Shown piece by piece: positions 46,843 through 58,690 of a stretch of 64,000 bases of DNA (the first letter of the stretch is position 1; every line of letters begins with the position of its first letter). Origin of the DNA: Clonostachys chloroleuca. Lineage: Eukaryota > Ascomycota > Sordariomycetes > Hypocreales > Bionectriaceae. A program made the position numbers and the translations under genes. The notes under the pieces are model-generated. The model was not told where the DNA came from, did not search any database, and worked only from the letters and a program-made list of their open reading frames with translations. The stretch is from contig JBANAY010000003.1 of NCBI GenBank assembly GCA_037952775.1, positions 17,050,001 through 17,114,000 of the forward strand. Reading direction: 5' to 3'.

Positions 46843-47259
46843 ATGGGTCGATCAGGCAGCATCCAGAAATGGCTCCAGCTCAAGCAGTACCACCTTGAGC
46901 TGACCTTTGCCGTATACATGTTCACCCCCTGGGAGAAGTTCGCCTTCTGTGAGTTCCCCGAACCCTCGGAGTCGACCTCCTTTTTCCGATTACCCCCCTT
47001 TCTAACCTTCTCTCTCTCTCTCTCTCCAGACTCCATCTTCTTCCTCCTTTTCAGCCTGACCTTCATCGCCGCGATCCTCTACCTCCCCCACCACATCTCC
47101 TTCCTCGTCGGGCGCGCGTGGTACTACATCAACGGCGAGCACATCGACGTCGCCGAGGCGGCCATGGAGGTGGTCAAGGAGATGTCCGCGAGCGTGCTGC
47201 AGGAGACGACCACGACGAGCGTGGAGAAGCTGGCCCAGACTGTTGCTCGCGAGCTTTAA
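46843..47259 (+). CDS. Small subunit of serine palmitoyltransferase-like protein
   Basis: Tiny ER membrane protein of the SPT small-subunit family, which stimulates serine palmitoyltransferase, the first step of sphingolipid synthesis. Exons 46843-46948 and 47030-47259; 111 aa. The 81-nt intron begins GTGAGT and ends after a TC microsatellite; it happens to be open in frame, so unspliced reading would insert 27 foreign residues. Spliced, the core is YMFTPWEKFAFYSIFFLLFS followed by a hydrophobic helix and LPHHISFLVGRAWYYINGE, the family pattern. The soluble C-terminal tail (about 45 residues) is a fungal extension rich in Thr/Glu. Confidence 0.88.
   Translation: MGRSGSIQKWLQLKQYHLELTFAVYMFTPWEKFAFCEFPEPSESTSFFRLPPFLTFSLSLSPDSIFFLLFSLTFIAAILYLPHHISFLVGRAWYYINGEHIDVAEAAMEVVKEMSASVLQETTTTSVEKLAQTVAREL
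47014..47026 (+). repeat. TC microsatellite at an intron 3' end
   Basis: Short (TC)n run serving as the polypyrimidine tract of the SPT small-subunit intron, directly before the CAG acceptor. Confidence 0.7.
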
Positions 47260-47608
47260 AAAACTTTCGTCTGGAGAGGACCACGTTTCTAGGCTTGTGA
47301 AAGCTTGGGAGTTGAGAGAACGGTGGATGAGGCATTGATTTGCATACTTAATTTTTGGAAAGGGGGATGAACGTTGTAGATTTTCTGGCATTACTTGGCG
47401 TTTTTCTTCTCTTCTCTTCTTCTTCTACTTCTTTATCATAGGCTATTTTAAACATCATAGGCCATAGCGTCGGCTTTCTCGGTTAGGGATTAATTAAACG
47501 ACATCTACATTCACATAGAGGCAATGCAAACATTTAAGGAAACAACTTTTTATTTACTTTTACCCCTGGAACTGCTCGCAGAGTGGCTACAGGGAGAGTC
47601 CACCTGCT
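47260..47608. other. Convergent 3' flanks, SPT small subunit and elp2
   Basis: About 0.35 kb, AT-rich with a CTTCTT-rich patch near 47404-47432. No gene recognised. Confidence 0.5.
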
Positions 47609-50207
47609 CTATGAGCCCACAGAGCGTAGGAACTCCTTGTCGACCGCGTATAGTCTCAACGAGCTATCGTCTCCAGCAATTGCCAGTTTATATGTTCCTC
47701 CATTGTCCTCTTTGGTGGCAGGCTGCCAAGCGAGTTGAAGGACGGCTTTTGGTAGATCTAAACTATAGGTGACAGTTCTGTTAGAACTTTCTAGGTTAAA
47801 CGGGAGAACGCAGTGGAGGGACTTACTCTGTGGAGTGAGGGACCTGTGTTACCTCGGAGTCTTCGGTCAGGACATACAAGTCTAGACGACCGGCTTCTGT
47901 GCCTACAGCTAGGACGTATTTTCCATCCACCGGGTGCGACATGAAGTCTATAGAGGTGACCGGAGAGTCGCTAGGGATCGATTTTGTTTGAGAGAACTGC
48001 ATCTGCCCACTCTCATTCTCGGTGCCAGCCCAGATCCGGACTTGCTTGTCTCGTCCAGCGGTGGCGAAAATTGGTTTCACGGAAGGCATCCATGCAGCGT
48101 CAAGAATCATCCTCGTGTGGCCTTTCGGGTTGGACTGAACGAGTTGATACTGGAGAATATCCTGGGAATCCCGCGCGAAAACAGCCCATTGTCGATCTCG
48201 ACCGACACTGAGGAGATACTTGTCATCAGCTGAAAATCGAAGTCGAGTTGCTGTCAACGAGTGTGCCGTGAGTGGCGGTCTTATTTCTGTCCAGCGCTCT
48301 GTCTCAAAGAGACGGATCACGGCATGGTTTGTCGAGCTTGCCTTGCATGCGCTTGCGATAATCTTACCATCGTGACTCGTAGTGAGGCATGATATTTCAT
48401 AACCATGACCGTAGAGCTTTTCGGTCTCTGGCCAGAGTGTGTGGCGAGAGAGGGTCTCTTCGTATGGCGGGTGATCGATTTCGAGATAGGACTTTTTCAC
48501 TATAGACGCTGGGTCCATAGCCTCGCGATCACGGTCATCAACTGGCTCGATTTCTTGATCGTCGTCCACTGCGTTAATAGCCTTATTCGACAGACCTAAA
48601 ACGGGCATATTGGCTGCATCTGGCATATTCTCTAACCCCTCCTGGCCAAGGCCACCGAGCCGGTTCAGCATCGAAGCCACAGCCTTGGGTTCGCTAAAGA
48701 CTCTCATCAATTTTTCGTCGGCCCCTGAGACAAATTGAGATGTTCCCAATGAGTCGATACAGTTGAGGTCATATCCGTGAATTTGAGGTCGTGACATCTC
48801 ATGCCATGTATTGGCTCCACCGGCTTTCCATTGAGTGTGCAGTCTTGTTGTCTGGTCAAGACTGGCTGAGAGTAGGTATTCACCGCTCTTAGACCAAGAA
48901 ACACCAGAAACTGCCTTGGTGTGCCCGGAGATTGAGATGCAGGGTCTCCAGGCATCTTCAGATGGCACATATTGCCACCTCCTCCAGCTACCAGTCCTAC
49001 CGAGACAGGCAACGGAGAGCCCATCCGGAGACCAGATTCCTGTCCAGAACCCGCCAGTACTCCCCGTTGCTGTCGTCGCACCCTTCTCCCTGCTAATTTC
49101 ACCGAGCCTCACGATACTTATCCAGATTCCAGAGCTTGGATCTGGCTCCCAGATTGCCAAGGAGTTATCTGCTGAAGTGGTAAGAAGCTGCAGCCTATCA
49201 TTGGCATGGTTCCACTTTGCACTGTATATCCAATCTTCGTGACCGAGGAGAAGAGCTTCAAACGTAACAGAAAATTGTTTCCCTCCAGCCTTGAGCTTAT
49301 AAGCCTTATTAGATGGCGACTTTCCCGGGAGGTAGGCACCATTAAGCGGGTCGGAACCCTTGGCTGCCAGAGCCGGAAGTTCTTCTCCTTCATGGACTCT
49401 CCAGATCCGAATATACTTGTCCTGGCTCGCTGACGCAAGTAGCAAATCACTGCCGGAATCTTTGGTTTCTCTTGTGAAACAGAGCCACCGAATCCAGCTG
49501 TCGTGGCCGGTAAGTGTTGCTTCAAGTTCGAATGCAGGGGCCTCGCCACTCAAACCAGCAGTATGAATTTGGATAGTATCACGCGTTCCAGCGGCGGCCA
49601 GCACCAACACGTCCCCATCTCGACCCAGGGTAGACAGTGCGAGTGATAGAGGGAAGAACTTGGGCTTTGTTTGCATGGATTGAACCAGTTGAAGGCTGTC
49701 ATCCTGAAAGACCCAGACCTTGATAGTAGCGTCAGCGCTACCTGTTGCAATAACCCATTTACTTGCGAAGCCTGCAACCCTATGTGCTGCTATGCAATTT
49801 ATAGGACCAGCATGCTCCGAAGAAGTCTGGATGATCTTGAAGTCTTCAGAACCGGCTGCTGCCTTCCATAAAATGAGCGACTTGTCATCTGAGCCTGAGA
49901 CAAGATATGTTGTCTCATCATCATCCCGCTCAGGCAAAAAAGAAACCGCTTTGACAAGCTCTTTATGTCCACTTAGCAGTTTTGTAACACCTCTAGGCGT
50001 CTGGGCCTAAAATTTTCTCCGTTAGTCTGGGATTTCCATTGATACCCTTCACACCAAAGGTGCAGTAAGACTCACCTGAGGTCGCCATAGGGCTATGTTG
50101 AGATCGGCACCAAAGGCTACGATTCCTCTTTTTCCCCAGTCCGAGACAGCCGTCTGCCTGTTAGCACCGGTTGCCAAATACTCGACCGATATCCCTTTCG
50201 TCCCCAT
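47609..50207 (-). CDS. elp2: Elongator complex subunit Elp2 (WD40)
   Basis: Scaffold subunit of Elongator, which starts the cm5/mcm5 side chain on wobble uridine 34 of tRNAs. Three exons: 50207-50076 (MGTKGISVEYLATGANRQ...LWRPQ), 50006-47827 and 47762-47609; introns 69 and 64 nt; 821 aa. Two WD40 propellers are visible as repeated GH/WD blades (LVSGSDDKSLILWK, VIATGSADATIKVWVF, LLASASQDKYIRIWRV, LLTTSADNSLAIWEP, LLSASLDQTTRLHTQW, IFATAGRDKQVRIWAG). The long second exon runs into a TAA that overlaps the intron 2 donor (GAGTAAGT), so an unspliced reading ends prematurely. Splicing adds 51 residues ending ...LRLYAVDKEFLRSVGS, the final blade. Head-to-head with urm1. Confidence 0.94.
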
Positions 50208-50696
50208 GTCCTCGGCTGGGCCTCAGGCGATAGTGGCGGTTCAGAGTGTGATGCTGAAAATTGAAGATCCTTGGGCTCTGATTGGCTGTCTCCATTGTGC
50301 CGTTGGGGTTTGGTTTGCGAGCGCTTTGCTTAGGTAATCAGATCTGGTTGGCGCCCTCTTATGCACGTCACTTTGGGAACGAGGAAACTACGACTAGCCA
50401 AAGAGGAAAGAACCAAGTTGCCAGATGGCGGCTATTCTAGCCGCTTTGAGCGCCGATACTGCCCTGCTCCTTCCGACCAACCACCATCCAATCAAGTGGT
50501 ATTCTTTATACATCAATGCTTGAGATAGACTGTTGCTCTCGCTGCAACGACACAATTTCTCTGTCTGTGGGCAAATTATCCCACTCGTACTCGTTCTCAC
50601 TTGACTGCGATAATACGCCTCTCCCTGGCCTCTTTGAAACGGCCAGCAAACAAAGCTGATTGAGTTTCCTCAAGCTTCCAGGCTGCTTCTGTTACA
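50208..50696. promoter_or_regulatory. Shared divergent promoter of elp2 and urm1
   Basis: 489 bp between start codons pointing away from each other. Both products act on the same wobble uridines (mcm5 side chain from Elongator, 2-thio group from Urm1), so co-regulation from this segment is plausible. No specific factor site is assigned. Confidence 0.5.
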
Positions 50697-51403
50697 ATGG
50701 GCCCCCCAGGCAATGCCGGTGACCCCCAACCTGTGATCCCGCTCAAAATCGAGTTCTCGTAAGTCGGGCCCGCTCATTTGTATCGCACGCCTCTTCATGC
50801 TTGCGTCGGGGATCCGGCGGGAAGCTTTCATCTAGCTGGCCGTAACTCACCGAAAGTTCAGCCCAGAACCATGAAAATTTTCGCTGGAAACGAAGATGAG
50901 CGAAATTTGACGTGTCAGACAGCATGCTGATGGAATCGTGCATAGAGGCGGCCTAGAAATTCTTTTCGCAGATGAGCGACATCATTCGCTGTCGCTCCCC
51001 GCCCTAGACAAGGATGGCAGCCCGTCCAACATCGGATTCCTCATCAACTACCTCTGCGAGAACCTGATGAAGGACGAGAGAAAAGAGCTCTTTGTTCTCG
51101 ACGACCACCTGTGAGCACCTCCCACCCTCTCCTCTATTCACACTCTCCCTCCATTTCAATGCCCAGTCATAATTCGGCCGCCAATGTCGGCGCCAGTTTC
51201 CCCTCCCACGCAATCTTGGCATTTGGCGCTTCTAGCATCTGATTCGCAAACCGTGGCGCTGACACTTTGGATCGGTTGACCCCAGCCGACCAGGAATCCT
51301 TGTCTTGATTAACGACGCCGACTGGGAGCTGGAGGGCGAAGAGTCATATGAGTTGCAGCCTGGGGATAACATTCTCTTCGTGTCAACCCTCCATGGGGGG
51401 TAA
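50697..51403 (+). CDS. urm1: Ubiquitin-related modifier Urm1
   Basis: Beta-grasp protein that, as a C-terminal thiocarboxylate, donates sulfur for 2-thiolation of wobble U34 in tRNAs for Lys, Glu and Gln, and can also be conjugated to proteins. Exons 50697-50758, 50946-51110 and 51286-51403; introns 187 and 175 nt, longer than most here; 114 aa. The beta-grasp core includes [19 protein letters not shown] and [20 protein letters not shown]. The last exon gives [19 protein letters not shown] and the terminal ...TLHGG, ending in the obligatory Gly-Gly with the stop directly after. The N-terminus ([11 protein letters not shown]) is a short fungal extension. Confidence 0.95.
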
Positions 51404-54343
51404 GCTAATAGACCCCCACCAAGAATCGGCGTCGACTGGACCCCTGGTGAGAGGTCCTCTGGAGATGGAGTCTATCTCTGCATAACATATAACAAGCGCC
51501 GGTCAGGAAGGCAACTCTGTTGTATGGTCAAGATGCAGTTGAAGTTTCAGCCGCGCAAGCATAACACGGCATTTGGGGCGAATCTTCCAGCCAACCATCT
51601 CACTCGTTTCATCGGTTCTCGCTGCCTCAAGCATGAGTCGTGATCCACATATGGACCACGATTCTCTACCTATAGGAAGCCCCAGTCCCAGCCTCTTAGC
51701 TGTCAAAAGGAAAATGTCACAAACACGTGGAGTTTAATATCTCATTGGATAGACTGGGAAAGGACCGTTAGCATAGCCGCGCACCTTGTGCCCCTTGCTT
51801 AGAATGACGTTTCAAGAGGCGGGACGGACAGCAATATATGATCGCGATATGAGACACAATCCGATATGGCAAACTAACATGCGAATCTTCCTACACTCTG
51901 TTTTGCTCCGGCCAAGCTCGCCAAGCTGCACCTCATCATGATTTTCGATCGATCTAGAAAGGTTTTCGATGCAAGATGATGTGTAGCGGTGAAGGAAATG
52001 AATATGTCTCTTTGTATTCGCTTCTAAAAAGAAAATATAAGGTCAAATTTCAAATACACCAAGCTTGCATGCCTAAGGCCAGCGTCTGTAACCAACCGGC
52101 TAGCCAGTTCTGCTAAGTTGCTGCTGGAATACACGCATGCATGAAGAATACGTACATACTCGTACGACTTGTGAATGAACAACTCAAGGCTGTGCCCCAG
52201 TGCTGGCTGCGAATAACGCCTCGATGCTATATGATGTGATGCTTCAGAGTCCAGCTATCGACCGTCTAGGCCAATACGTAGCACCGACATCTCCTCGGAG
52301 ACCTTATTAGGTGTTTGCTATCCATATTAATAGAATCCATCTTGTCCCAACGGCCCCCAAACAGCTTACATACCTCGTTCCACCCCCCTCCCCCTTGGCT
52401 GTAACGTCGACAGGCCAGATCCCGGGAGCTTCCGTGACATCTTTTATGCCCAACCCGCCTCTCAAAGGCCGTGTCGATGCAGCCTCCACCCAACCCGCCA
52501 TTACCGAAAAGCCCACCGTGATCATGGGAATAAGGCATACTGCGCGCACGACCATCTCCGGCGTCCTGGGTTCCCAGTTTAGAAATACATGCGAGCCACA
52601 CCCTCCCCATATATTAACCCATGCGCGCCTCCGATATTGCCCATCGTGGGGTTCGCCATAGGCCAGCAAAAACAGACCGGGGGGGCTGACTTGATGGCGG
52701 GGTGTGAGCAAGCAGCGTCTCTCTTTTCTTGAACGGCTTGCTCAAGTGTAACCTCGATCAAGTGTCATCATCGCGCCCCCCTCCCCTTCCATCTCAACGG
52801 TTATCTTTTCTTTTCTATGAGGAGATACGATTTCCAACCAGGGATCTAGCGCGGCGTTACTGCCCATCAGCGTTGCGCCCAGTCACCACCACCACCCCCT
52901 CCCCATCCGTAATCTTGCCTCCCCCCTCCCCAATCTGGCATGTAGACCTGGCCCATCGTCTCTTGTAGGCATGCCCAGTTTCGCAGAAGGTGGGCTGGGG
53001 GACCGCATACCGTTCAGGAAGCTCGAGCCCTGGGCTGAGAAGGGTGGGTGTTTCAAGGCCGGCACGACAGCCAAACCTTCATCACAAATCACATCTCATT
53101 TCCATTGGTAATAGAGACGACCGCAGCTATCAATGCCCAAGAAGGTACCCGCGGGTGCACACACACTGCCACTCTCCAGCTACGACGTAATCTAACTTCT
53201 GGCATTTTTTGTTCACCGCCCAATGTATCACAGAAAAGGGGCGAGAAAGAGTATTGCTCTTGATGATAATCATATTTGAATTCATTCTGAAGGGTCTTCA
53301 GGCTGTGCCGCTACAACTTCAACCAAAATGCAAAAGAGGTAGAGACAGATAAAAAAAAAATTCGAGAGAATTAAGACCATTGTAAAAAAAAAAAAAAAAC
53401 ACAACCCCCTTTCCGCAAGAACCTAGTCTCTAATAAGAATTGACTCCTTTCGCTCAATGCTGCCGACCAATGCAGAGTCTAGTAACCCTTGTATGTACGC
53501 AGCCTGTACCAAATCCGATAGAAAGAAAAAACTCCATAACAAGAAGAAAAAAAAAAAGTATCCAACATACTTACGGAATACATCCGCCTGAAATCGCTAA
53601 CACAGACAGCCAGCCGTAACCCGTTCCTTTTTCGAAATGTAGACTCGAGCACATATCTCGAGTAGAAGAAAAGAAAATAAGACAACAAAAATATGCCCCC
53701 CCACGCCTCAAGTGTCAAGCAGCTCTCGTCATCATGCAGGTGCCTAGACCTGGAGCTGGTAGGGAAAGACAAGGTGCTGCTTTTGAAGGATGATGAGCTC
53801 CTGTGAGGGCGAGGGGGGTTTGAAGTAAAAAAGGGAAGAAGAAAGGGCAGAAACAGAACAGGACAGGGCAATAATCAGCCCAACTAAGAAGACAAATATT
53901 CCACCTTGTAAGCGAGACAAAAAAGTTGTTCAGACAGCCTCCCACGTTCCACAGCAATAGCATGTGGGAACTCCGCAGGGTCCAATGGACCTTTCTTTTA
54001 CTGATCCCACCATTTGGGTCAGTTGATCGAGATCTTGACCACCCAAAGTGTGGTCCGAGGATCGCTCGAAGAAAAACAAGAAACAAAAAAAATCAAACTG
54101 AACAAAACGACGACGCTGAACCTCCTCGCTGGATAAAACTGAGAGAAATTTGACGATAAGACCTCCGTCTTCCTCCTATCATAAATCGTTGCGGCAGGCG
54201 GATCGTCTGGGGCCGTTCCGCCTTGCCAAATACCTGGTTTTTGGGGATTTTTCTTTCCTTTTCCTTGTCCGTGAAATCGTTTCGTATAGCTCAAATGTGA
54301 AGGCCCTGATTTGCCCCAGGTGAAAGACATGTACACGACACAT
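51404..54343. other. Intergenic, urm1 3' flank and azf1 3' region
   Basis: About 2.9 kb between facing stops. It includes A-tracts at about 53351-53360, 53384-53399 (16 A) and 53546-53557, and C-rich patches near 52380 and 52900. Frames on both strands overlap one another and lack motifs. The part next to azf1 is likely its 3' UTR. No RNA gene recognised. Confidence 0.5.
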
Positions 54344-55980
54344 CTAGTAGAGGCCGTGGACCTGGCGGGACTGGGCATCATCGTACATCATGTGGGGAGC
54401 GTGGTGGTTCTCCATTGGGAAAACATGAGGGGTAAAGCCGGTGGGAAGGCGGTGTCGGGTGACGGTGTCACTCATTGGCATGGGACCGCTGGTGGTTGGG
54501 TAGAGCGGTCCAGCTGCGGGCGACTGAGGCTGGGACGCGGGAGAGGTCGGCTTGTACGCGGGCGCCTGGGTCTTTCGGCCTCCTCGGGTGGTAGATCGTG
54601 GCTTGCTGTCGCGGCCACCGGCGATTCTTCTGGCCTTTCCGCGGCCCTTGATGCCCTTGTTGCTGTTCTTGTAATGGGCCTTGAAGTACGAGTAGAGAGT
54701 GCGGTACTCCTCAGGGATGTGGTTCTCAAGGTTGAACTTGACAAACTTCTGGGTAAGGTCCTGAAGGGCATCCTTGTGGAAGTTGTTCTGATGGGTCTGC
54801 GTGATGTTGGTCAGGTTAGGATTTACTGTGGCTTGGAGGTGTCACATACCTTCATGTTGCCAAGCTGGGAGAACTTCTTGTCACAGTTGTCCAGAATACA
54901 AACAAATGGCTTCAGGCCCTCGTGCGTCTCCTCGTGAGACTTGACATTACCCCGCTGGGCGAATGTCTTGTCACATTTGCTGCACTTGAAAGGCTTGTCC
55001 CCGGTGTGACGGCGCTTGTGAGTCTAAGAGAGTATTAGTATGGACGGTCTACGGCGGAATGATATACGGTTGGCATTACCTTCAGATTGCCCAGCTGGGA
55101 GAAGGTGAGACCACATCCGGCATAATCACAGACCTATTAGAGTTAGCTCAAGGTGTATCGATCACGAATGAATTCCTATGCTGCCTACATATGGTCTCAA
55201 TCCACTGTGTGTTCGGCGGTGGATTTCCAGGTGTGTCTTTTGACTGAAGCTCTTGTTGCAGTTGGGGCCGTTGCAAGTGTACTTCTTGGGTCGCGCATTG
55301 TGGACTTTTGCAGGGCTGGAGCAAGGTGGTGTACCTTGCTTGTCACACTCCTCGTACTTGGGAGACGGAGCAGGTGTAGGGACCTGAGCGGGAGATTGCG
55401 CCTCGTTCTCTGGCTCATCGTGCTGGAGAGTCTTCATGAGCTGATCGATTTCGGTGTGGAAGTCGACTTTGTTGTTCGGGTTGATTGTCTCGTTGGCGGT
55501 GATGACCTTGGCGTTGATGGTCTGCTCTGGAATAGTTGGCTCCCTCTTGACAGAATAGTTGCTGCACTGCGAGGGCGAAGGGGACATAGCGGTGCTGTCG
55601 AAAGCAGGCTTAACATCCTCCCGATGGTAAAGCCGAGAGTTGCTATCATCAGACATGATAGACCTGGTCTCCTGGTGGCTATCATACCGTTGGGAGTAAG
55701 AGACGGGTGCCGTGCCAATCTGGAGAGGGCTGGTGTAGGGCGCATAGCTCGTCGTAGATGGCGAGTAGTGAGCTGCGGTCATGGCAGGAACGTGGGCGGA
55801 TGTGTAAGGTGCCATGTACTGCTGGACCATGACCTGACGGTTGACGTATTCAGGAGATGGTTGGCGCGAGGAGTATACCATCATACTTTGATTGTCAGGA
55901 ATCATCGCATACTCATGGCCGACTGGTTGGGACCAACGTCCCCAGTTTGGGTGCCCCGCTGGTTGAGATGAGAGGGCCAT
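54344..55980 (-). CDS. azf1: Azf1-like C2H2 zinc-finger transcription factor
   Basis: DNA-binding regulator. Four exons: 55980-55189, 55133-55080, 55023-54850 and 54796-54344; introns 55, 56 and 53 nt; 490 aa. The N-terminal half (about 1-230) is Ser/Pro/Tyr/Gln-rich and disordered. Four tandem C2H2 fingers follow: CNGPNCNKSFSQKTHLEIH, CDYAGCGLTFSQLGNLKTH, CSKCDKTFAQRGNVKSH and CILDNCDKKFSQLGNMKTH; each of the first three introns cuts the finger array. The last finger and the segment after it (HQNNFHKDALQDLTQKF) match the pattern of yeast Azf1, a carbon-source-dependent regulator also studied in Trichoderma cellulase control. A basic, GRG-type stretch (GIKGRGKARRIAGG) then a Pro-rich tail close the protein. 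The finger call is firm; the azf1 name is a strong inference. Confidence 0.88.
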
Positions 55981-57544
55981 TGTTCGCGATACTGGGTTTT
56001 ATGAGTGAAGATACAATCGAGTTGCTCACAAAGTAGTAATGTTGTTCCGGAAAAGTGCTTGTAGGTAGAGCTCCAAAGGCGTGGGTCGAATTGGTTGACA
56101 GGCTATCTTCTTTGCGATTTGAAGAGGCCAAGAGATGAGTATCTTGCAAAGTGTGATGTATGTCAAGTAGACTACCAAGTAGTTGACTTGTCTTCGAGAT
56201 TGAGAAACAGTACTGATGAAGAAAGGAACAAAAGACAAATGACCACCCGTTAGCTGATTAAAGAAAGGTTACGTCTGGGAGAAGTAGACGGTTGAGATGG
56301 CACTGGAAATGGGAAAGTAGAGGAGCAGTCGATATTTTATGTGTTTTCAAGAAAGATCATTAAGCTGGGCTACGATCTGGTAGAAAGACTCTCTATGCAA
56401 GATGTGCAGCAGGGATGGGGTAGCCAATCGTCTGGGTCAGGATTCTCTGCACAGGGGAGGGTGTGTAGGGGGTGAGGAGATCATAGGATAGGCCCAAGCG
56501 GCGTGTTCCCAGTAGATTTCTCAACCCAGATGCGACGACTACACACCCGGGTTGCGAATACTTCTCGGCAGGGTACCATTCATTACAGATGAGGGTGGCC
56601 GCTGGTGGTCGGTAGGGGGGGGGGGAGACTCAAGATGCTGGTAAAAGGAACTATACCAAGATACCCGGGCCGGTCAAGACATAATGTACCAGACTGCGAA
56701 AGCATACACCCCCCCCCCTACGTACCCCACTCAAGAGATTCTGACCCAAGCTCGCAGGTCCTATTTAATGACTGCGAGGTAAAAAAGCATAGTGTGGATG
56801 GAGCTCATACATAGCAAGGCCTTGTTTGCCGGGACTATTCTTGGGCAGGGGTTCCAAGCCCAAATGGTGGTGGGGAAAATGCCACATCCGACAGACTGGA
56901 GTAAGGTATTGCATTCAGCCCATCTACTGTACAAAATTTAGATCGGTTACAGTACGTACCACTGGTAGGTAGCATCAGACTACATGGGCAGAGACGAGGG
57001 AGCTCCGGGCAAGCATTGAGCCGAGCTTGGTTGGGTAACAGGACGAAGGCTCCTGAATGCAGCCAGGAGCACTCACCACCTACCTACATAGTATGTATCG
57101 TTGTGAGGTCGCCGGGGAGGGGGGGCCACGCTCCTGGCACTGAGAAGGAACCCTAACGGGCTCAGTGGTGGTTCAATCCAAGACTAGGCGGGACGGTTGA
57201 GGCCGTTTTGTGTGGTCGTTTTGTGCTAGACATGTCTGGGGATTCCCGTGTCTAGTTCACGTGTAATAAGACATTTGGTTGACCTCGAACGGCCGGTGCG
57301 TTCCCACAGCGGCCATGTATCAGCAGCGTCGCCAGTCAACGTCCAGCGAGCTCTCCCAATTGCGGGCTGGGGAACGGTATGACACTGAAACATATAGTAT
57401 AGCAGAGGCAGGAAAGCGGCAGCAGCCAATGACGAAGCTGGGCGAGTTGTTTCCGCATCAGCTTCTTGTCTCCCCATTGGCCAGCCAGGGTAGGTCTCAG
57501 AAAACGGGTGTGGGGGTGAGGACGCACCACAGTACGTACGTATA

Positions 57545-57560
57545 TGTGTGTGTGTGTGTG
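57545..57560 (+). repeat. TG dinucleotide microsatellite
   Basis: Eight TG units, followed after a short break by further TG units to about 57574. Lies in the non-coding region upstream of azf1. Confidence 0.8.
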
Positions 57561-58654
57561 CGTTTATGTGTGTGCAGCTGTGCATGACTACCTATGAAAG
57601 CACCGAGCCAGAGTGGGGGAGAGTTGATTTGGGCCAACGGGGGTGTGAAGAGGTGTGCCAGAGCAGCCGGTGATCTGTGCAAGGGGCCTCATCGGTGCAG
57701 CGAGCAGGGTTATCAACCCAGCACCAGGGGCGCTTGGGCGCTATTTGCTGCTGCTTGCATCCGTCTGCTAGGCACAGTTCCGATGTACCTTGCCTGGCCA
57801 TCCAGTCCAGCAGGAGAATTGCAAAGAGAGAGAGCTTGGAGCTAGGAGGAGCACTACATAAGGTAGGGCCTGTGCGGGCTCGCTCCGAGACAAGGGATCC
57901 CTGCACGATGCCGACACCCTCTCTCCAGGCACCATCCCACTGGACCGACGACGGGGTTGGCCGTCCCTCACATAACTCGCCCAGCGATCAAATATTATAT
58001 CGCGGGCCTTTTAATCCAGCGTCCGAGGTGCCTGTCGAGCTGGGCGCGGGCTGCGCACTCCCAGGAATACGGCCGGTGGCTGATAGATCATCGGCGGTGG
58101 CGGCTTCGTGCAGACGAACGGGATTGATTCATGGCTCGGTCCAGGCTGGTGGGCGCAATGCTCTGAGATGAGGCGAGCCCGGATGGATGCAGGAAATTGC
58201 GCCTGGCGGTCCCGACGTCCCCTTCGTCGGGATGCAACGACTGCGTCATATACCACCGCCACCACCACCTGCGCAGCGCGCTGGATGTCTTCGGGATCGA
58301 TAGGGAGGTCCTGGGTATTGGGCCCGGCAATTGCTATATCCAGCAACGCGAGGCTCGACCGTTTCCTCCCCTTGTGTCAGCGACGCTTCGGGTAGACGAG
58401 GCAGTAGAGGGGATTACGTGCCCTAGCGGCCACTAAATCAGTTGCCATCGTCGTTAAGTCAGACCCTCCCTGATCCAGAGAGACTAAACGGCGCGTTTAT
58501 TGCTGGGCTAGTCGTGATCTGCTAGGCCGCAAACCTCCTGGGCGTCGTCGGCATGGCGCCTTCGCTCCAAGCTGGCCGCTGTCAGCCGGCAAGGGGGACG
58601 CTAGAGGGTTTGCAAAGCAGTCGTTGCCTGAACTAAACTCACAGCAGTTGAGGT

Positions 58655-58690
58655 GAACTAGAACTAGAACCAGAACCAGAACCAGAACCA
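58655..58690 (+). repeat. AGAACC hexanucleotide tandem repeat
   Basis: About five or six head-to-tail units of AGAACY (first copies AGAACT, later AGAACC), non-coding, upstream of azf1. Confidence 0.75.

Noticed and set aside
46741..47259. 172-codon continuous reading through the SPT small-subunit intron
   Set aside because: The inserted segment contains a GTGAGT donor, a TC-rich tract and CAG acceptor; removing it restores the conserved WEKFAFYSIFF core.
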